A stretch of DNA of 64,000 nt from Luteitalea sp. (GCA_009377495.1 WHTZ01000022.1:22580-86579), one strand, 5' to 3'. Shown: positions 25,374 through 35,776, counted from the first letter of the stretch. Program-made: numbers and translations. Notes: generated by a model from the sequence alone, not told the origin.

Positions 25374-28079
25374 GTGCGTCTGGAGCGCTGGGTCTACACG
25401 GTTCCGCTCCGGCTGCGTGCCCTGTTTCGCCGGCGACAACTCGATCACGAGTTAGACGAGGAGCTGCAGGATCACATCGAGCGCCAGATTGACGAGCACG
25501 TCGCGAACGGGCTGACGCCGGAACAGGCGCGCACGATGGTCCTGCGCGCCTTTGGGGGTGTCGAGCGACGTAAGGAGGAGTGCCGCGACATGCGACGCGC
25601 GAACCTCATGGAAGACTTTTGGAAAGACCTCCAGCATGCTGCGCGCGTGCTGCGCCGCAGTCCCGGCTTCACGGCGATCGCCGTCCTGACGCTGGCTCTC
25701 GGTATCGGTGCCAACACCGCCATCTTCAGCGTCGTCTATGGCGTCCTGCTGAAGCCACTGCCGTTCCATGAGCCGGACCGCTTGGTCGGCGTGTGGCACC
25801 GCGCGCCGGGTTTGAATCTGGAACTGGTGAACCAGGCACCCGCCAACTACTTCACGTATCGGGACAGCAGCCGCGTCTTCGAAGACATCGCGCTTTGGCG
25901 CACCGACCAAGTCTCGATTACTGGGTCTCGTGAGCCGGAGCGTGTGCAAGCGTTGAGGGTGACAGACGGAATGCTGTCGCTGTTGAGGGTTAACCCCGTG
26001 CTCGGGCGGGCTTTCAGCCGCCTGGAAGACCGGCCCAGTAGTCCGAGGCGGGTCCTGTTGACCTATGGATACTGGCAGCAGACACTCGGCGCCACGCCCA
26101 GCGTCATCGGTCGTCACATCGAGATCGACGGCGAGCCGAGCGAGATCATTGGCGTCCTACCCTCATCATTCAAGTTCCTGGACACGAGTCCGGCGGTCGT
26201 GGTACCGCTGCGACTCAATCGTGCGGAAACATTCGTTGGGTCGAACTTCGGCTTCTTCGGCGTGGCTCGGCTCCGGCCCGACATCACGCTCACGCAAGCC
26301 AACGCTGACGTGGCGCGCATGATTCCGCTCGTGTACGACCGGTTTCCACTGCCATCTGGATTGAGTCGTCAGATGCTCGACAACGTTCGGATGGAGCCAA
26401 ACGTTCGTCCGCTGGCGGCCGATGTGATCGGAGACGTGGGACAGGTGCTGTGGGTCTTGCTTGGCACGGTGGGCATCGTGTTGCTGATCGCGTGCGCCAA
26501 CGTGGCGAATCTCTTCCTGATCCGAGCGGAGGGACGTCAGCAGGAGATTGCGGTTCGTGCCGCGCTGGGGGCGAGCCGCGGGCGCATCGCTCGGGGGCTG
26601 CTGTCCGAGAGCGTCGCGCTGGCGCTCGCTGGCGGGTCGCTCGGTCTGTTGTTCGCGAGGCTTGGTGTGGACCTGCTCGCGAGCATCGCGCCGTCGCGCT
26701 TGCCTCGGATCGAGGAGATCGCCATCGATCCGGTGGTGCTTCTCTTCACGCTGGCCATTTCGGTGCTCACGGGCGTGATGTTTGGCCTAATTCCCGTCAT
26801 GAGACTCGGGGCGCCCAGCGTCGCCGCGCTCAAGGAGGGCGGCCGCTCGGCCAGCGACGCACCAAGGCGGCAGCGGGCGCGCAATGCGCTCGTCGTGACG
26901 GAGGTCGCGCTCGCGCTCGTTCTCTTGGTCGTATCCGGCCTGATGGTTCGGACATTTATCGCCTTGCGCCAGGTCGAGCCCGGCTTCGTCCGACCCGAGG
27001 AGGTGCATACGTTTCGGGTCTCGATTCCCGAAGCGCTCGTCGAGGATCCGGAACAGACCACGCGGACGCACGAGGCGATCGTCGAGCGTCTTCGACAGGT
27101 GCCTGGTGTCACCTCGGTGGGTCTCGCCTCGTCGATCACGATGGACGGCAGCAGCGGTCAGGACCCCGTGTGGGTAGAAGGTGTTTTGTATGAGGACGAG
27201 CAGGTACCTCCGCTTCGCCGAAGGAAGCGGATTGCGCCCGGGTACTTCGAGACGATGGGGAACCGCGTGATCGCCGGCCGTGCGATCACGTGGGCCGACA
27301 TCTATCAGTACGCGCCGGTCGTGATGGTGTCCGCCAACTGCGCCCGTGAGTACTGGCAGGAACCGGCTGCTGCTCTCGGGAAGCGCCTCCGACAGGGTCC
27401 CTACGATCCCTGGCGCGAGATCATCGGGGTCGTCGGCAACGAGCGCGACAATGGCGTGCACAGGCCGGCGCCAACCATCGTGTACTGGCCGATGCTCATG
27501 AAAGACGGGGATTCGGAGCCCGTTGACGTCGCGCGCACGATGGCGTACGCCATTCGGTCACAGCGCATGCAGTCGCCGACGTTTCTGGGCGAGATTCAGG
27601 AAGCTGTCTGGTCCGTGAACCCCAACCTGCCGCTCGCCAACGTGCAAACCCTCGACGACATTCGCGCGGCTTCCATGGCTCAGATATCCTTTGCCATGGT
27701 CATCCTCGCTATTGCTGCGTCGGTGGCCCTGCTCCTCTGCGTCGTGGGTATCTACGGGGTGATTGCGTACGTCGCGACACAGCGCACACGGGAGATTGGG
27801 ATCCGCCTGGCGCTCGGCGCGCAAACCGAAGACGTGCGCCAGCTGTTTCTCCGTCATGGCCTCGTCCTGACGCTGACGGGCATCGCACTCGGCATGGGCG
27901 CGGCCATGCTGCTCACTCGTGTCATGTCCGCGCTGCTGTTCGGCGTGAGCCCGATGGATCCGGTGACATACGTCGCGGTTGCGGCGGGCCTGGCGACCGT
28001 CGCCCTGTTGGCGACGTATCTTCCCGCCCGCCGTGCCTCGCGCACCGACCCAATCGTCGCCTTGCGATCAGACATATGA
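25374..28079 (+). CDS. ADOP-type MacB/FtsX-like permease
   Basis: 901-aa inner-membrane permease. The N-terminal domain ([33 protein letters not shown]) is the ADOP signature. Two MacB_PCD/FtsX units follow, with TM1 [19 protein letters not shown], three helices in mid-protein ([18 protein letters not shown]), and the last three helices ending [14 protein letters not shown]. The GTG start at 25374 is preceded by AAGGAGG inside the truncated padR. No ATPase gene is adjacent. Its regulator is destroyed, so expression may be deregulated. Confidence 0.88.
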   Translation: MRLERWVYTVPLRLRALFRRRQLDHELDEELQDHIERQIDEHVANGLTPEQARTMVLRAFGGVERRKEECRDMRRANLMEDFWKDLQHAARVLRRSPGFTAIAVLTLALGIGANTAIFSVVYGVLLKPLPFHEPDRLVGVWHRAPGLNLELVNQAPANYFTYRDSSRVFEDIALWRTDQVSITGSREPERVQALRVTDGMLSLLRVNPVLGRAFSRLEDRPSSPRRVLLTYGYWQQTLGATPSVIGRHIEIDGEPSEIIGVLPSSFKFLDTSPAVVVPLRLNRAETFVGSNFGFFGVARLRPDITLTQANADVARMIPLVYDRFPLPSGLSRQMLDNVRMEPNVRPLAADVIGDVGQVLWVLLGTVGIVLLIACANVANLFLIRAEGRQQEIAVRAALGASRGRIARGLLSESVALALAGGSLGLLFARLGVDLLASIAPSRLPRIEEIAIDPVVLLFTLAISVLTGVMFGLIPVMRLGAPSVAALKEGGRSASDAPRRQRARNALVVTEVALALVLLVVSGLMVRTFIALRQVEPGFVRPEEVHTFRVSIPEALVEDPEQTTRTHEAIVERLRQVPGVTSVGLASSITMDGSSGQDPVWVEGVLYEDEQVPPLRRRKRIAPGYFETMGNRVIAGRAITWADIYQYAPVVMVSANCAREYWQEPAAALGKRLRQGPYDPWREIIGVVGNERDNGVHRPAPTIVYWPMLMKDGDSEPVDVARTMAYAIRSQRMQSPTFLGEIQEAVWSVNPNLPLANVQTLDDIRAASMAQISFAMVILAIAASVALLLCVVGIYGVIAYVATQRTREIGIRLALGAQTEDVRQLFLRHGLVLTLTGIALGMGAAMLLTRVMSALLFGVSPMDPVTYVAVAAGLATVALLATYLPARRASRTDPIVALRSDI

Positions 28080-28115
28080 GCCACCGACCCCTGGTTGCGT
28101 CCTTCTTCATGAAAC

Positions 28116-28345
28116 ATGTCTGCGACTACTCTTCGGCATACGACTCCCGACGGCCCGATCCCTGCGCCGCCGGCGCACGGCTCGCCTCCGACGCCCGACG
28201 CGGAGGTCGAACGCCTGGGTGACGCTATCGCCGAGCTCTCGGACCGCATCCAGGTGGCGACCTACGAGCTGCTGGTCTTGATTCGGCAGTTCGATGAACG
28301 TGCGGGCTGGCACGCCGGCTTCACCTCCTGTGCGCACTGGCTCTC
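28116..28345 (+). pseudogene. 5' fragment of a DUF222/HNH-type protein
   Basis: From ATG 28116: ERLGDAIAELSDRIQVATYE, LLVLIRQFDERAGW, SCAHWLS, matching the start of DUF222-containing HNH endonucleases frequent in Actinobacteria and Acidobacteria. Homology stops at the SCAHWLS motif, next to the 3' end of the convergent ADOP gene. The HNH domain is missing. Confidence 0.7.
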
Positions 28346-28366
28346 AGTTGTGACAGCAATCGTCGA

Positions 28367-31002
28367 TCATTCGTATCGCAAGGCGACGAGCGGATCGACG
28401 CGTGAGGCACGCCATGCGGGCCGTGACGCTGCGGCCAGCGCGACGAGGAACAGGCACAACACCGCACCGCTGAGCACCCAGGGGTCCGCAGGCGTCACGC
28501 CGTAGAGCAAGCTCGATAAAAGCGGTGTGAGCGCCAGGGCCGCCGGTACGCCGATCGCCGCTCCGATCGCCACGAGCATCCACGACTCCCGCAGCACCGA
28601 CAACAGGACGGTGCCTCGCGTGGCGCCGAGCGCCAGGCGGATGCCGATCTCGTTGGTTCGTCGCGTGACGGCGTACCCCAGCACCCCGTAAAGGCCCACC
28701 GAGGCGAGCAGCAGTGCCAAGGCGGCGAAGGCGCCCAGGATACGCGTCATGAGCCGTTCTTTGACGAGCGAGCGATCGATCTGGGCTGCCAAGGTCGTGC
28801 CCTGCGCGACCGGTGCTGTCCCCGTAACCGACTGAACCTCGCGGCGGATCGCTGGTGCGAAAGAGGCCGGATCGCCCGACGTTCTGACGGCGAGTGTGAG
28901 ACCCCATTTGTCGTCGCGTGTCTGGAGCGCGTGGACGTACATGGTCGGATGGTCCTCTTCTCTGAGGGAGAGGTACTTGGCGTTGGCGACCACACCGACG
29001 ATCTCCAATCCCTCTTGATCGCCCAGCCTCACACGCTGTCCGATCGGACTCTCATTTTTGAAATACCGTCGCGACAGGGCATCGTTGATCACGGCGACCG
29101 GGGTGGAGTCAGGTCCATCCTGTGGAGCGAGGTCGCGGCCGAGCAGCAATGTCGTCCCCATCGCGGCGAAGTACCCGTCGGAGACCATATCCACGTACAC
29201 CACGGCGCCGGGCTCTCGTGGCCGTCCCGCCACACCGAAAGAGAGGTCCACGCCTCCGCCAGAAATTGGTGTGATGAGCGACAAGCCGGCTGCGCGCACG
29301 CCAGGTGCATTCCGCGCACGTTCCAGGACCTGCCGGTAGTACGCCAGGCGGCGCTCCCCAGTGTAGCCCGCCTTGTCGGGACTGAGACGCATGAGGAGCA
29401 CGTGATCCCGGTCGAATCCAGCATCGAATGCGTGCAGGTTCCGAAGGCTCGTCACCAACAACGATGCGCCTGTCAGCAGCAGCAGGGAAAGCGCGACTTG
29501 CGTGGTTATCAGCGCGCGAGTCCAGAGCGTCGCTGTCCGACTCACGTTGAGCGTGCGGGCGTCACTCCCGATTCCAGGGTCACGTTCGTCCGTGTCGCCT
29601 GGAGCGCTGGTGCCAGGCCCGCGAGCAGCGCCGACCCCAGCGAAATGACACCGGTGAACAGGAACACCCGGCCGTCCGGCGCGATGTCGAAGGCGATCGC
29701 CGGGTCACCGTCCGCGATGAACACCGCAAGAACGCGGGTGCCCCACATCGCGAGGGCGAGGCCGGCCGCACCGCCGATCAGTCCCAAGGCCGCTGATTCG
29801 GTCAGGAGTTGGCGAATCAGTCGCCCGCGGCTGGCGCCAATCGCGAGGCGGAGGCCGATCTCGCGGCGTCGCGCCATGCCGCGCGCCAACAGGAGGTTGA
29901 CCGCGTTCGCACACGCGATGAGCAGGACCAGGCTGACGGCACCCATCAGCAGGAGCACTGGCGTCGAGTACTCACGGCGCGGCGCCGAGAGGCCAGCCCG
30001 CGCAGAGTCAAGGGTCAGACGATGCGCGCGGATTCGGCGCTGCGCGTCGGCATCAGAGGTGCGAGCGGCGAAATCCTCGAGAAAGCGCCCGAAGACCACA
30101 TCCAGATTGATCTGGGCGGCCTCTCGAGAGGTGTCCGGCTTCAGGCGGCCAACGATGGTCAGCCAGTTGAAGTCCCAGTTATCCAGCCAGCTGTCACGAC
30201 GGCTGGCGATAGGGATGAAGAAGTCGTCTGGACGGCCGACGGTCAAGCCTTCGAATGTCCGTGGAAGGACGCCCACGATGGTGAACGGGACCGTGTCGAC
30301 CATCAGGGTCTTGCCCACGATGGCTGGATCTTCCCCGAAGGCGCGCTGCCACAGCCCGTAGCCGATGACGGTAACTGTCGATCCCTCCGCGGCGCCGAGC
30401 CGGTCGTCGCCCGGCGAGAGCAGCCGTCCGACCACCGGCGAGAGACCCAGGACCTCGAAGAAGTTTCCCGAGACGAAGCGGCCGATGGGCTGACGCGGCG
30501 CATCGTCGACGGTGGCTTGAACCGTTCCAGACTGCACGGTGAGCACGCCGCTCAATACCGCGTTCTGGTCTCGGATGCGCTCGTAAATCGGATACGCGAA
30601 GTTTCCGCGGCCGCCCTCCGACAGCCGGCCGATCTCCACCAGATCGTGAGGGCTGGCGACCGGGAGGTCACGCAACATCAGGACGTTGACAAGACTGAAG
30701 ACCGCGGTGTTGGCACCGATTGCCAACGCGAGTGAAAGGGACGCCACCGCGGCAAAGCCGGGATTCCGGCGCAGCATTCGGAGCGCGTAGCGGGCATCTT
30801 GGACCAATTGCTCGAGCCAGATCGGCACCCACACGGCGCGCGTGTCCTCCTTTACCAGCGCAACGTTGCCGAATTTCAGCATCGCCTGGCGGCGTGCCTC
30901 CTCTGGCGACAAGCCGCGCGCGATGTTGTCCTCGATTTCCCGCTCGATGTGATCACGGATGTCCAGATCCAGGCCATCCAGCGCTTGTTTGGCGCGCTTC
31001 AT
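28367..31002 (-). pseudogene. ADOP permease split into two overlapping frames
   Basis: Part 1 (31002 to 29542) starts at ATG 31002 after GGAG and has the ADOP N-terminus (LDLDIRDHIEREIEDNIARG) and first MacB/FtsX unit. It stops after TPARST at 29542-29544. Part 2 (29545 to 28367) begins with GTG overlapping that stop (GTGA) and continues precisely with the second unit (TLWTRALITTQVALSLLLL ... RASRVDPLVALRYE). A single-base shift would rejoin them; the overlap could also permit coupled translation of two half-permeases. Its padR lies 5 bp upstream. Confidence 0.82.
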
Positions 31003-31007
31003 CGTCG

Positions 31008-31361
31008 TCACTCCTGTGCCGCGGGGCGGAGGATACGGGCAATGGCTCGAGCCAGCGTGTCCCACTTGCTCGTCTCGATCGCGAGCTGTTTGCGGCCTTT
31101 GGCTGTCAGGCGGTAGAACTTGGCCCGGCGGTTGTTCTCGGACGTGCCTTCGTCAAAGGTAATCCACCCTCGCTTGATCAGCCGATGCAGCGCCGGGTAC
31201 AACGACCCTTGCTCCACCAGCAGGACATCCTCCGAGCCGCGCTCGATGGCCTTGGCGATGGCGTGACCGTGAGCCGGGCCCAGCCGCAACGTGCGGAGGA
31301 TCAGCAGGTCGAGGGTTCCCTGCAGGAGCTCGATGCGACGCTGACCTTGTTTGGTAGACAT
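31008..31361 (-). CDS. PadR-family transcriptional regulator
   Basis: 117-aa PadR repressor: [54 protein letters not shown] and wing [16 protein letters not shown]. It is the complete version of the type truncated at 25.3 kb. Its ATG lies inside one arm of a perfect 11-bp inverted repeat, so it almost certainly represses itself and the ADOP genes that follow after 5 bp. Confidence 0.9.
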   Translation of the reverse strand: MSTKQGQRRIELLQGTLDLLILRTLRLGPAHGHAIAKAIERGSEDVLLVEQGSLYPALHRLIKRGWITFDEGTSENNRRAKFYRLTAKGRKQLAIETSKWDTLARAIARILRPAAQE

Positions 31362-31402
31362 TCTAGGCAGGAGACGATATGCTCGTTCACCTAGAATGTC
31401 AA
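31357..31402 (-). promoter_or_regulatory. padR promoter with 11-bp inverted-repeat operator
   Basis: Minus-strand -35 TTGACA (31397-31402) and -10 TATCGT (31374-31379) are spaced 17 bp. The perfect inverted repeat GACATTCTAGG / CCTAGAATGTC (31357-31367 and 31390-31400) brackets the promoter, one arm covering the -35 and the other the start codon. Confidence 0.65.
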
Positions 31403-31720
31403 TGTGGCGGATAGACGACTCTTCTTGAAGAAAAAGAAGCGTTGTGGGGAATGTAGGAATCTCGCGTTAGGCGAGATTTCCAAGGTGCGGTCGGATGTGC
31501 TCTGTGCGTTCCACGGCACCGGCATTTCCACAGCCGAGCGTGTCGCTCGAGGCGAGCGCGTGTCAAGGGCTACCCCGACCGGGTGCCATGCTCCCGGGAC
31601 TGGCGTTGCCCCCCAGACAGACCTCTCCAATCTGCGACCTCTATGTGACCTCAGAGAGATCTTCAGCCAATACTATATGGCACTATATCAAAGCAAGTTA
31701 TTGTCAGTTAGTAGATTAGG
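31403..31720. other. Intergenic stretch without convincing gene
   Basis: Contains a hairpin-forming segment (GGAATCTCGC / GCGAGATTTCC, about 31457-31483) and a relatively AT-rich tail (31630-31715). The open frames have no ribosome site or family resemblance. Confidence 0.45.
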
Positions 31721-31742
31721 TGGCGCGCCCTGCAGGACTCGA
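31721..31742 (-). repeat. Duplicated 3' end of tRNA-Arg
   Basis: 22 bp identical to 31821-31842 (T-arm half, acceptor stem and CCA of the tRNA), exactly 100 bp away. Such partial tRNA 3' copies are typical attachment-site scars of integrative elements. Confidence 0.6.
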
Positions 31743-31820
31743 CCCCCGTCGCGACGAGCGTAAGCGAGTCGCGCGGCGGCTGAAGACGGGAGGAAGCGAC
31801 AGCCGGAGCGCAGCGGAGGC

Positions 31821-31897
31821 TGGCGCGCCCTGCAGGACTCGAACCTGCGACCTCCTGGTTCGTAGCCAGACGCTCTATCCAGCTGAGCTAAGGGCGC
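31821..31897 (-). tRNA. tRNA-Arg (anticodon ACG)
   Basis: 77-nt tRNA with CCA encoded. The acceptor stem pairs GCGCCCT with AGGGCGC, the D arm has AGCTCAGCTGGATAGAGC, the anticodon loop is CTACGAA and the T loop is GGTTCGAGTCC. The anticodon ACG maps to 31861-31863. Confidence 0.95.
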
Positions 31898-31999
31898 GAG
31901 TTGGGATTCCGCCACGAACGAGCGGGGAATGCGCGCAGAGCTCACGGCGTGCCCCGTCATGCCCTGCACGAACTATTTATGCTACCACAAGCAGATAAC

Positions 32000-32094
32000 C
32001 CGTAGGGCGCCCCTTTAGCGGCGCCAGCCAACACTTCAAGCAGGCGCGGCTAAAGCCGCGCCCTACTTTACGCGAAGGCGGAAGCCACGCCCTA
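32000..32094. repeat. REP-like GC-rich palindromes
   Basis: Series of short palindromic units of the GTAGGGCG...CGCCCTAC type (for example GCGCGGCTAAAGCCGCGC near 32045). The last unit contributes the TAG stop of the GH3 gene. Confidence 0.55.
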
Positions 32095-33948
32095 CCGCGG
32101 GCCTGGTGACAAGGTGGGTGAACGGGCGCTACGCGTCAACCCCGATCCACGTGGCGCAAGGCCAGGTAACTCGATGGGAAGACGCCCGCCAATGGGCGCG
32201 TCGCCCGCAAGCGCCCTAATAGCCGAAGTCTCGGCCAGATCGTACAAATCGTAGGTCAACATGAGGGCGGGCACGTCTTCGAGATGAACGGCGACGTAAG
32301 GGTTGCCGAAGAGAACGCAGACGTACGGCGCATCACGCTGTGCCGTGACCTGCGCGAGATCCCGCAGGAGCGAGACCAGCGGCTCGGCAAGGTCCATCCG
32401 TCCACTCGCCGACGCCGTGCGGACGAAGACGCCCGCCACGATGGCGTCATACCGTGAGGCCATCGACCGCACGAGGTCGAGCTCCGACTTCGACGTTCGG
32501 TCCGAGAGCTCGATGGCGGTGACGTTGGGCCACCGCTCCTCGAGCTGCGGCACGAGAGTTCGACTTGGCGCGGCAATGCCCCAATTCGACGGGTAATCGA
32601 GCACCGAGAGGTAGAGCACGGCAGCCTCACGCGGAGCGGTGAGTGGAACGTGCTGTCGATCGTCTTTGAGGAGGGTGATCGATTGCCTGCTCACCTCCTC
32701 TGCCACCGCCTGATGCACGCGCGTGCCAACCGCGTCCGGCAGCTTCGCCAGATCGACCAACCGCTCGTTGTGCAAGCCTACCCGCGCCTTCGCTCGCAAG
32801 ATGCGCCGGACCGACGCGTCAATCTGTGACGAGACGATCTCACCACCTTCGATGGCTGCCTTTATCGCACGAAAGGCGGCCGGCACATCAGGCGAGTGCA
32901 GGACGATGTCGTTACCCGCCTGCACGGCGCGGACCGCAGCCTCACCCGGGTCGTAAAGCTTGGTCACGCCGGCCATGCCCATCGAGTCGGTGACAATCAA
33001 CCCGTCGAAGGCCATGCGGTCGCGCAGCAAGGCCGTGACCACGGGTCGACTGAGCGTCGCCGGCGTGTTCGGGGCCGCGTCGATCTGCGGCAGCGCCATG
33101 TGCGCCGTCATCACCGCACCCGCGCCCGCCTCAATCGCGAGCCGAAAGGGCACGAGCTCGAGCCGCTCGATGGCATCGCGCGGTTTGTCGATGACGGGCA
33201 GGCCGACGTGCGAGTCGATCGCCGTGTCGCCATGGCCTGGGAAGTGCTTGAGCGTGGCAAGCACGCCCCCCTCCTGCATACCGCGCACCATGGCCGACGC
33301 CAGCTTCCCAACCATCGCCGGATCCTCGCCGAACGATCGGGTGTTGATGACGGGATTACGCGGGTTGTTGTTGACGTCGACGACCGGCGCGAAATCGAGC
33401 TGGACGCCGAGCGCGCGTGACTCGGACGCGGTGACGCGCCCTGCTTCGTACGCCAGGTGCTCGTCACCTGCTGCGCCAAACGCCATGGCACGCGGAAACG
33501 TGGTCGCACCGCGGAGTCTGAACCCTGGGCCCGTTTCGAAGTCCGCAGAGTTGAGGAGCGGCACCTTCGACAGGGCTTGCAGTCGATTGGCGAGCGATGC
33601 CGTCGCCAGCGGCTGTCCGAGCGTGACGGTCGGCCAGCTCGGGTTGAGCAGCACGTCCGGCGTCGGCTCGGCACCGCCAAAGACGACAAAGCCGCCCACG
33701 TGATGTTCCCGCACCAGCTCGGCGAGCGCGTCGAACGTCTCGCTGTCGGTGCTCGTGTAGACGCCTGAAAACCCCGGCGCGAGGAGCTGCCCCACCTTCT
33801 CGTCGAGGGTCATGGCAGCCAGCGTGGCCTCGACCCACTGGTCAGCGCTGCGATCACCCGCGGCCTGTGGCCCGACCGCGAGCGCAAGCGCCGGCACGGC
33901 AGCCGCGACGGCCAGCCAGAGCAACCTGTCGCACCACATCCGGAACAT
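32092..33948 (-). CDS. GH3 family glycoside hydrolase
   Basis: 618-aa exported glycosidase with signal peptide (LLWLAVAAAVPALALAVG). The GH3 N-terminal barrel is clear: LDFAPVVDVNNNPRNPVI, RSFGEDP, and the NagZ-like motif KHFPGHGDTAIDSHVGLP whose His/Asp dyad acts as acid/base in beta-N-acetylhexosaminidases; the nucleophile Asp is in IVTDSMGMAG. A C-terminal GH3 alpha/beta sandwich (VSRQSITLLKDD) follows. It may act on peptidoglycan-derived or other N-acetylhexosamines. AGGA precedes the ATG. The last 15 residues run into palindromic repeats and look non-native. Confidence 0.88.
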   Translation of the reverse strand: MFRMWCDRLLWLAVAAAVPALALAVGPQAAGDRSADQWVEATLAAMTLDEKVGQLLAPGFSGVYTSTDSETFDALAELVREHHVGGFVVFGGAEPTPDVLLNPSWPTVTLGQPLATASLANRLQALSKVPLLNSADFETGPGFRLRGATTFPRAMAFGAAGDEHLAYEAGRVTASESRALGVQLDFAPVVDVNNNPRNPVINTRSFGEDPAMVGKLASAMVRGMQEGGVLATLKHFPGHGDTAIDSHVGLPVIDKPRDAIERLELVPFRLAIEAGAGAVMTAHMALPQIDAAPNTPATLSRPVVTALLRDRMAFDGLIVTDSMGMAGVTKLYDPGEAAVRAVQAGNDIVLHSPDVPAAFRAIKAAIEGGEIVSSQIDASVRRILRAKARVGLHNERLVDLAKLPDAVGTRVHQAVAEEVSRQSITLLKDDRQHVPLTAPREAAVLYLSVLDYPSNWGIAAPSRTLVPQLEERWPNVTAIELSDRTSKSELDLVRSMASRYDAIVAGVFVRTASASGRMDLAEPLVSLLRDLAQVTAQRDAPYVCVLFGNPYVAVHLEDVPALMLTYDLYDLAETSAIRALAGDAPIGGRLPIELPGLAPRGSGLTRSARSPTLSPGPR

Positions 33949-33991
33949 CTGCGGATCCTACAGCCAACCGCATCCGCCACGTCCCGTTTTC

Positions 33992-34025
33992 AAAAGATGA
34001 CAGGCATCTTTTCGACATCTACAAT
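33992..34025 (+). promoter_or_regulatory. Promoter of moaB-moeA with overlapping palindrome
   Basis: -35-like ATGACA (33997-34002) and -10 TACAAT (34020-34025) are spaced 17 bp. The perfect palindrome AAAAGATG-5-CATCTTTT (33992-34012) overlaps the -35, a possible repressor site. The moaB ATG follows 6 bp after the -10, so the transcript may be leaderless. Confidence 0.45.
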
Positions 34026-34031
34026 GCGGAC

Positions 34032-34535
34032 ATGAGCCACGAGCAACATCGCGCGGCGGCGCCGGCATCGGTCGGGTGCGCCGTGCTGAGCATTAGCGAC
34101 ACACGCACGCTCGAAACAGACGGGGGCGGCAAGCTCATCGTCGACTTACTGGAAGCCAACGGCCATCGGGTCGTCGATCGCGGTCTCGTGAAGGATGACC
34201 CCGAGGAGGTCATCAACTGGATTCAGTGGCGGCGCGCGAGACCGGAAGTGCAGGCAATCATCACAACGGGCGGCACGGGTATTGGTCGGCGCGACAACAC
34301 GCACGAGGCCATCACACGTCTCTTCGACAAGCCGCTGCCCGGCTTTGGTGAGCTGTTCCGCATGCTGAGCTATCAGGAGGTCGGACCCGCTGCCATGCTC
34401 TCGCGGGCGTGCGCGGGGATCTCGCAAACCCGCCTGCTCATGGCGCTCCCCGGCTCGCCAGCAGCAGTTCGCCTGGCAATGGATCAGCTGATTCTGCCGG
34501 AGCTAGGCCACCTGGTCCGTGAAGCAACACGATGA
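34032..34535 (+). CDS. moaB: MoaB/MogA-type molybdopterin adenylyltransferase
   Basis: 167-aa molybdenum-cofactor enzyme that adenylates molybdopterin before metal insertion. Family motifs are VLSISDTRTLETDGGGKLI, IITTGGTGIGRRDNT and the C-terminal ALPGSPAAVRLAM. The ATG at 34032 is chosen from the family N-terminus and from the promoter just upstream. Its stop overlaps moeA by ATGA. Confidence 0.9.
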   Translation: MSHEQHRAAAPASVGCAVLSISDTRTLETDGGGKLIVDLLEANGHRVVDRGLVKDDPEEVINWIQWRRARPEVQAIITTGGTGIGRRDNTHEAITRLFDKPLPGFGELFRMLSYQEVGPAAMLSRACAGISQTRLLMALPGSPAAVRLAMDQLILPELGHLVREATR

Positions 34536-35776
34536 GCAACGCGATCTACGGGCGAATGCGACCGTTCGCCCACGTCATCACGCTCGATGAGGCGCGCGCG
34601 ATCGTCGCCAACGCCGCTCGACCGATCACACGCGTCGAGCCCGTCACACTCCTGGACGCACCGGGGCGCGTGCTCGCCGAAGAGGTGCACGCCGCCATCA
34701 ATGTGCCGGCATTCGACCGGGCCATGATGGACGGCTACGCGGTGCGCATGGCAGACACGAAGGGCGCCTCCGCTGCGGCGCCGGCTCGACTGCAGCTCGT
34801 CGATGCACTGTTCGCCGGAGCGGCCCCCGAACGCGCGCTCGCGCCAGGCGAGTGTGTCGAAATCGCGACGGGTGCGCCCATTCCGTCCGGCGCGGATGCG
34901 GTCGTGATGGTCGAGGAAACGGAGCGGCACGATCAGGCGGTCCACATTCGAACCGCCGCGCGCGAGCGCCAACACATCGCGCCGCAGGGCTCCGATATCC
35001 ACATTGGTGATCTCGTCCTGCGCGCCGGGGAGGTGTTGTCGGCCGCGAAGGTGGGCGCGCTGGCAGCGCTCGGCCTCGCGCGCGTGCCGGTGTATGCGCG
35101 CCCTCGGGTCGTCATCTTCTCGACAGGGAACGAGGTGGTGGAGCCCGGACAGGCGTCAACCGCTGCAAGCGTGTACGATGTGAACCGTTTCACGCTCACC
35201 GCGCTGGTCTCCGCGCACGGCGGCCATCCGCAGCCTCGGCCGCCGGTATCTGACGACCTCGACGCCCTCGGCCGTGCGTTCGATGAGGCGTGTGACGCGG
35301 ATGTGCTCGTCTGCTCGGGTGGTAGCTCCGTCGGCGAGCGCGATCTCCTGTTGGACGTCATCCGGGCTCGCGGCGACGTGCTGTTTCATGGCATTGCCGT
35401 GAAGCCGGGCAAGCCGACGGCCTTCGCGCGAGTCGGCTCGACGATCCTCTTCGGCATGCCGGGGAACCCGACCTCCTGCCTCACCAATGGCTACGTGTTG
35501 CTCGTACCGTTGCTGCGAGCTATGGCGCGGCTGCCGCCGTGGATGCCAGCTACCGTGCGCGCGCGCCTCGGCACGCGGGTGAGCTCGCCGCCGGATCGCC
35601 ATCAGTTCTACCCCGTACGCGTCGATGGAGATGTCGCGACGCCGGTCTTCAAAGGCTCAGGCGACATCACGAGCCTGTCTCAGGCTGATGGTTATTTCGA
35701 AATCCCGGCAGGCTCGGGATCGATGGAGGTGGGTACCGAGGTCGTGGTCCGGCTGTTCGAGGTGCGAGGGGCCTGA
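34532..35776 (+). CDS. moeA: Molybdopterin molybdenumtransferase MoeA
   Basis: 414-aa enzyme that inserts molybdate into adenylated molybdopterin. Recognisable elements: NVPAFDRAMMDGYAVR, ATGAPIPSGADAVVMVEE, the MoCF-binding core VLVCSGGSSVGERD, GKPTAFARV and GMPGNPTSCLTNG, plus the C-terminal MoeA_C domain. Translationally coupled to moaB. The TGA stop lies inside the palindrome at 35764-35790. Confidence 0.93.
   Translation: MSNAIYGRMRPFAHVITLDEARAIVANAARPITRVEPVTLLDAPGRVLAEEVHAAINVPAFDRAMMDGYAVRMADTKGASAAAPARLQLVDALFAGAAPERALAPGECVEIATGAPIPSGADAVVMVEETERHDQAVHIRTAARERQHIAPQGSDIHIGDLVLRAGEVLSAAKVGALAALGLARVPVYARPRVVIFSTGNEVVEPGQASTAASVYDVNRFTLTALVSAHGGHPQPRPPVSDDLDALGRAFDEACDADVLVCSGGSSVGERDLLLDVIRARGDVLFHGIAVKPGKPTAFARVGSTILFGMPGNPTSCLTNGYVLLVPLLRAMARLPPWMPATVRARLGTRVSSPPDRHQFYPVRVDGDVATPVFKGSGDITSLSQADGYFEIPAGSGSMEVGTEVVVRLFEVRGA

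Noticed and set aside
28931..30361. 476-codon plus-strand frame opposite the split ADOP gene
   Set aside because: Antisense shadow without start signals or homology.
31404..31763. 119-codon frame upstream of the tRNA with a Lys-rich start
   Set aside because: No ribosome site, overlaps a hairpin and the tRNA-derived repeat, and has no homology that I recognise.
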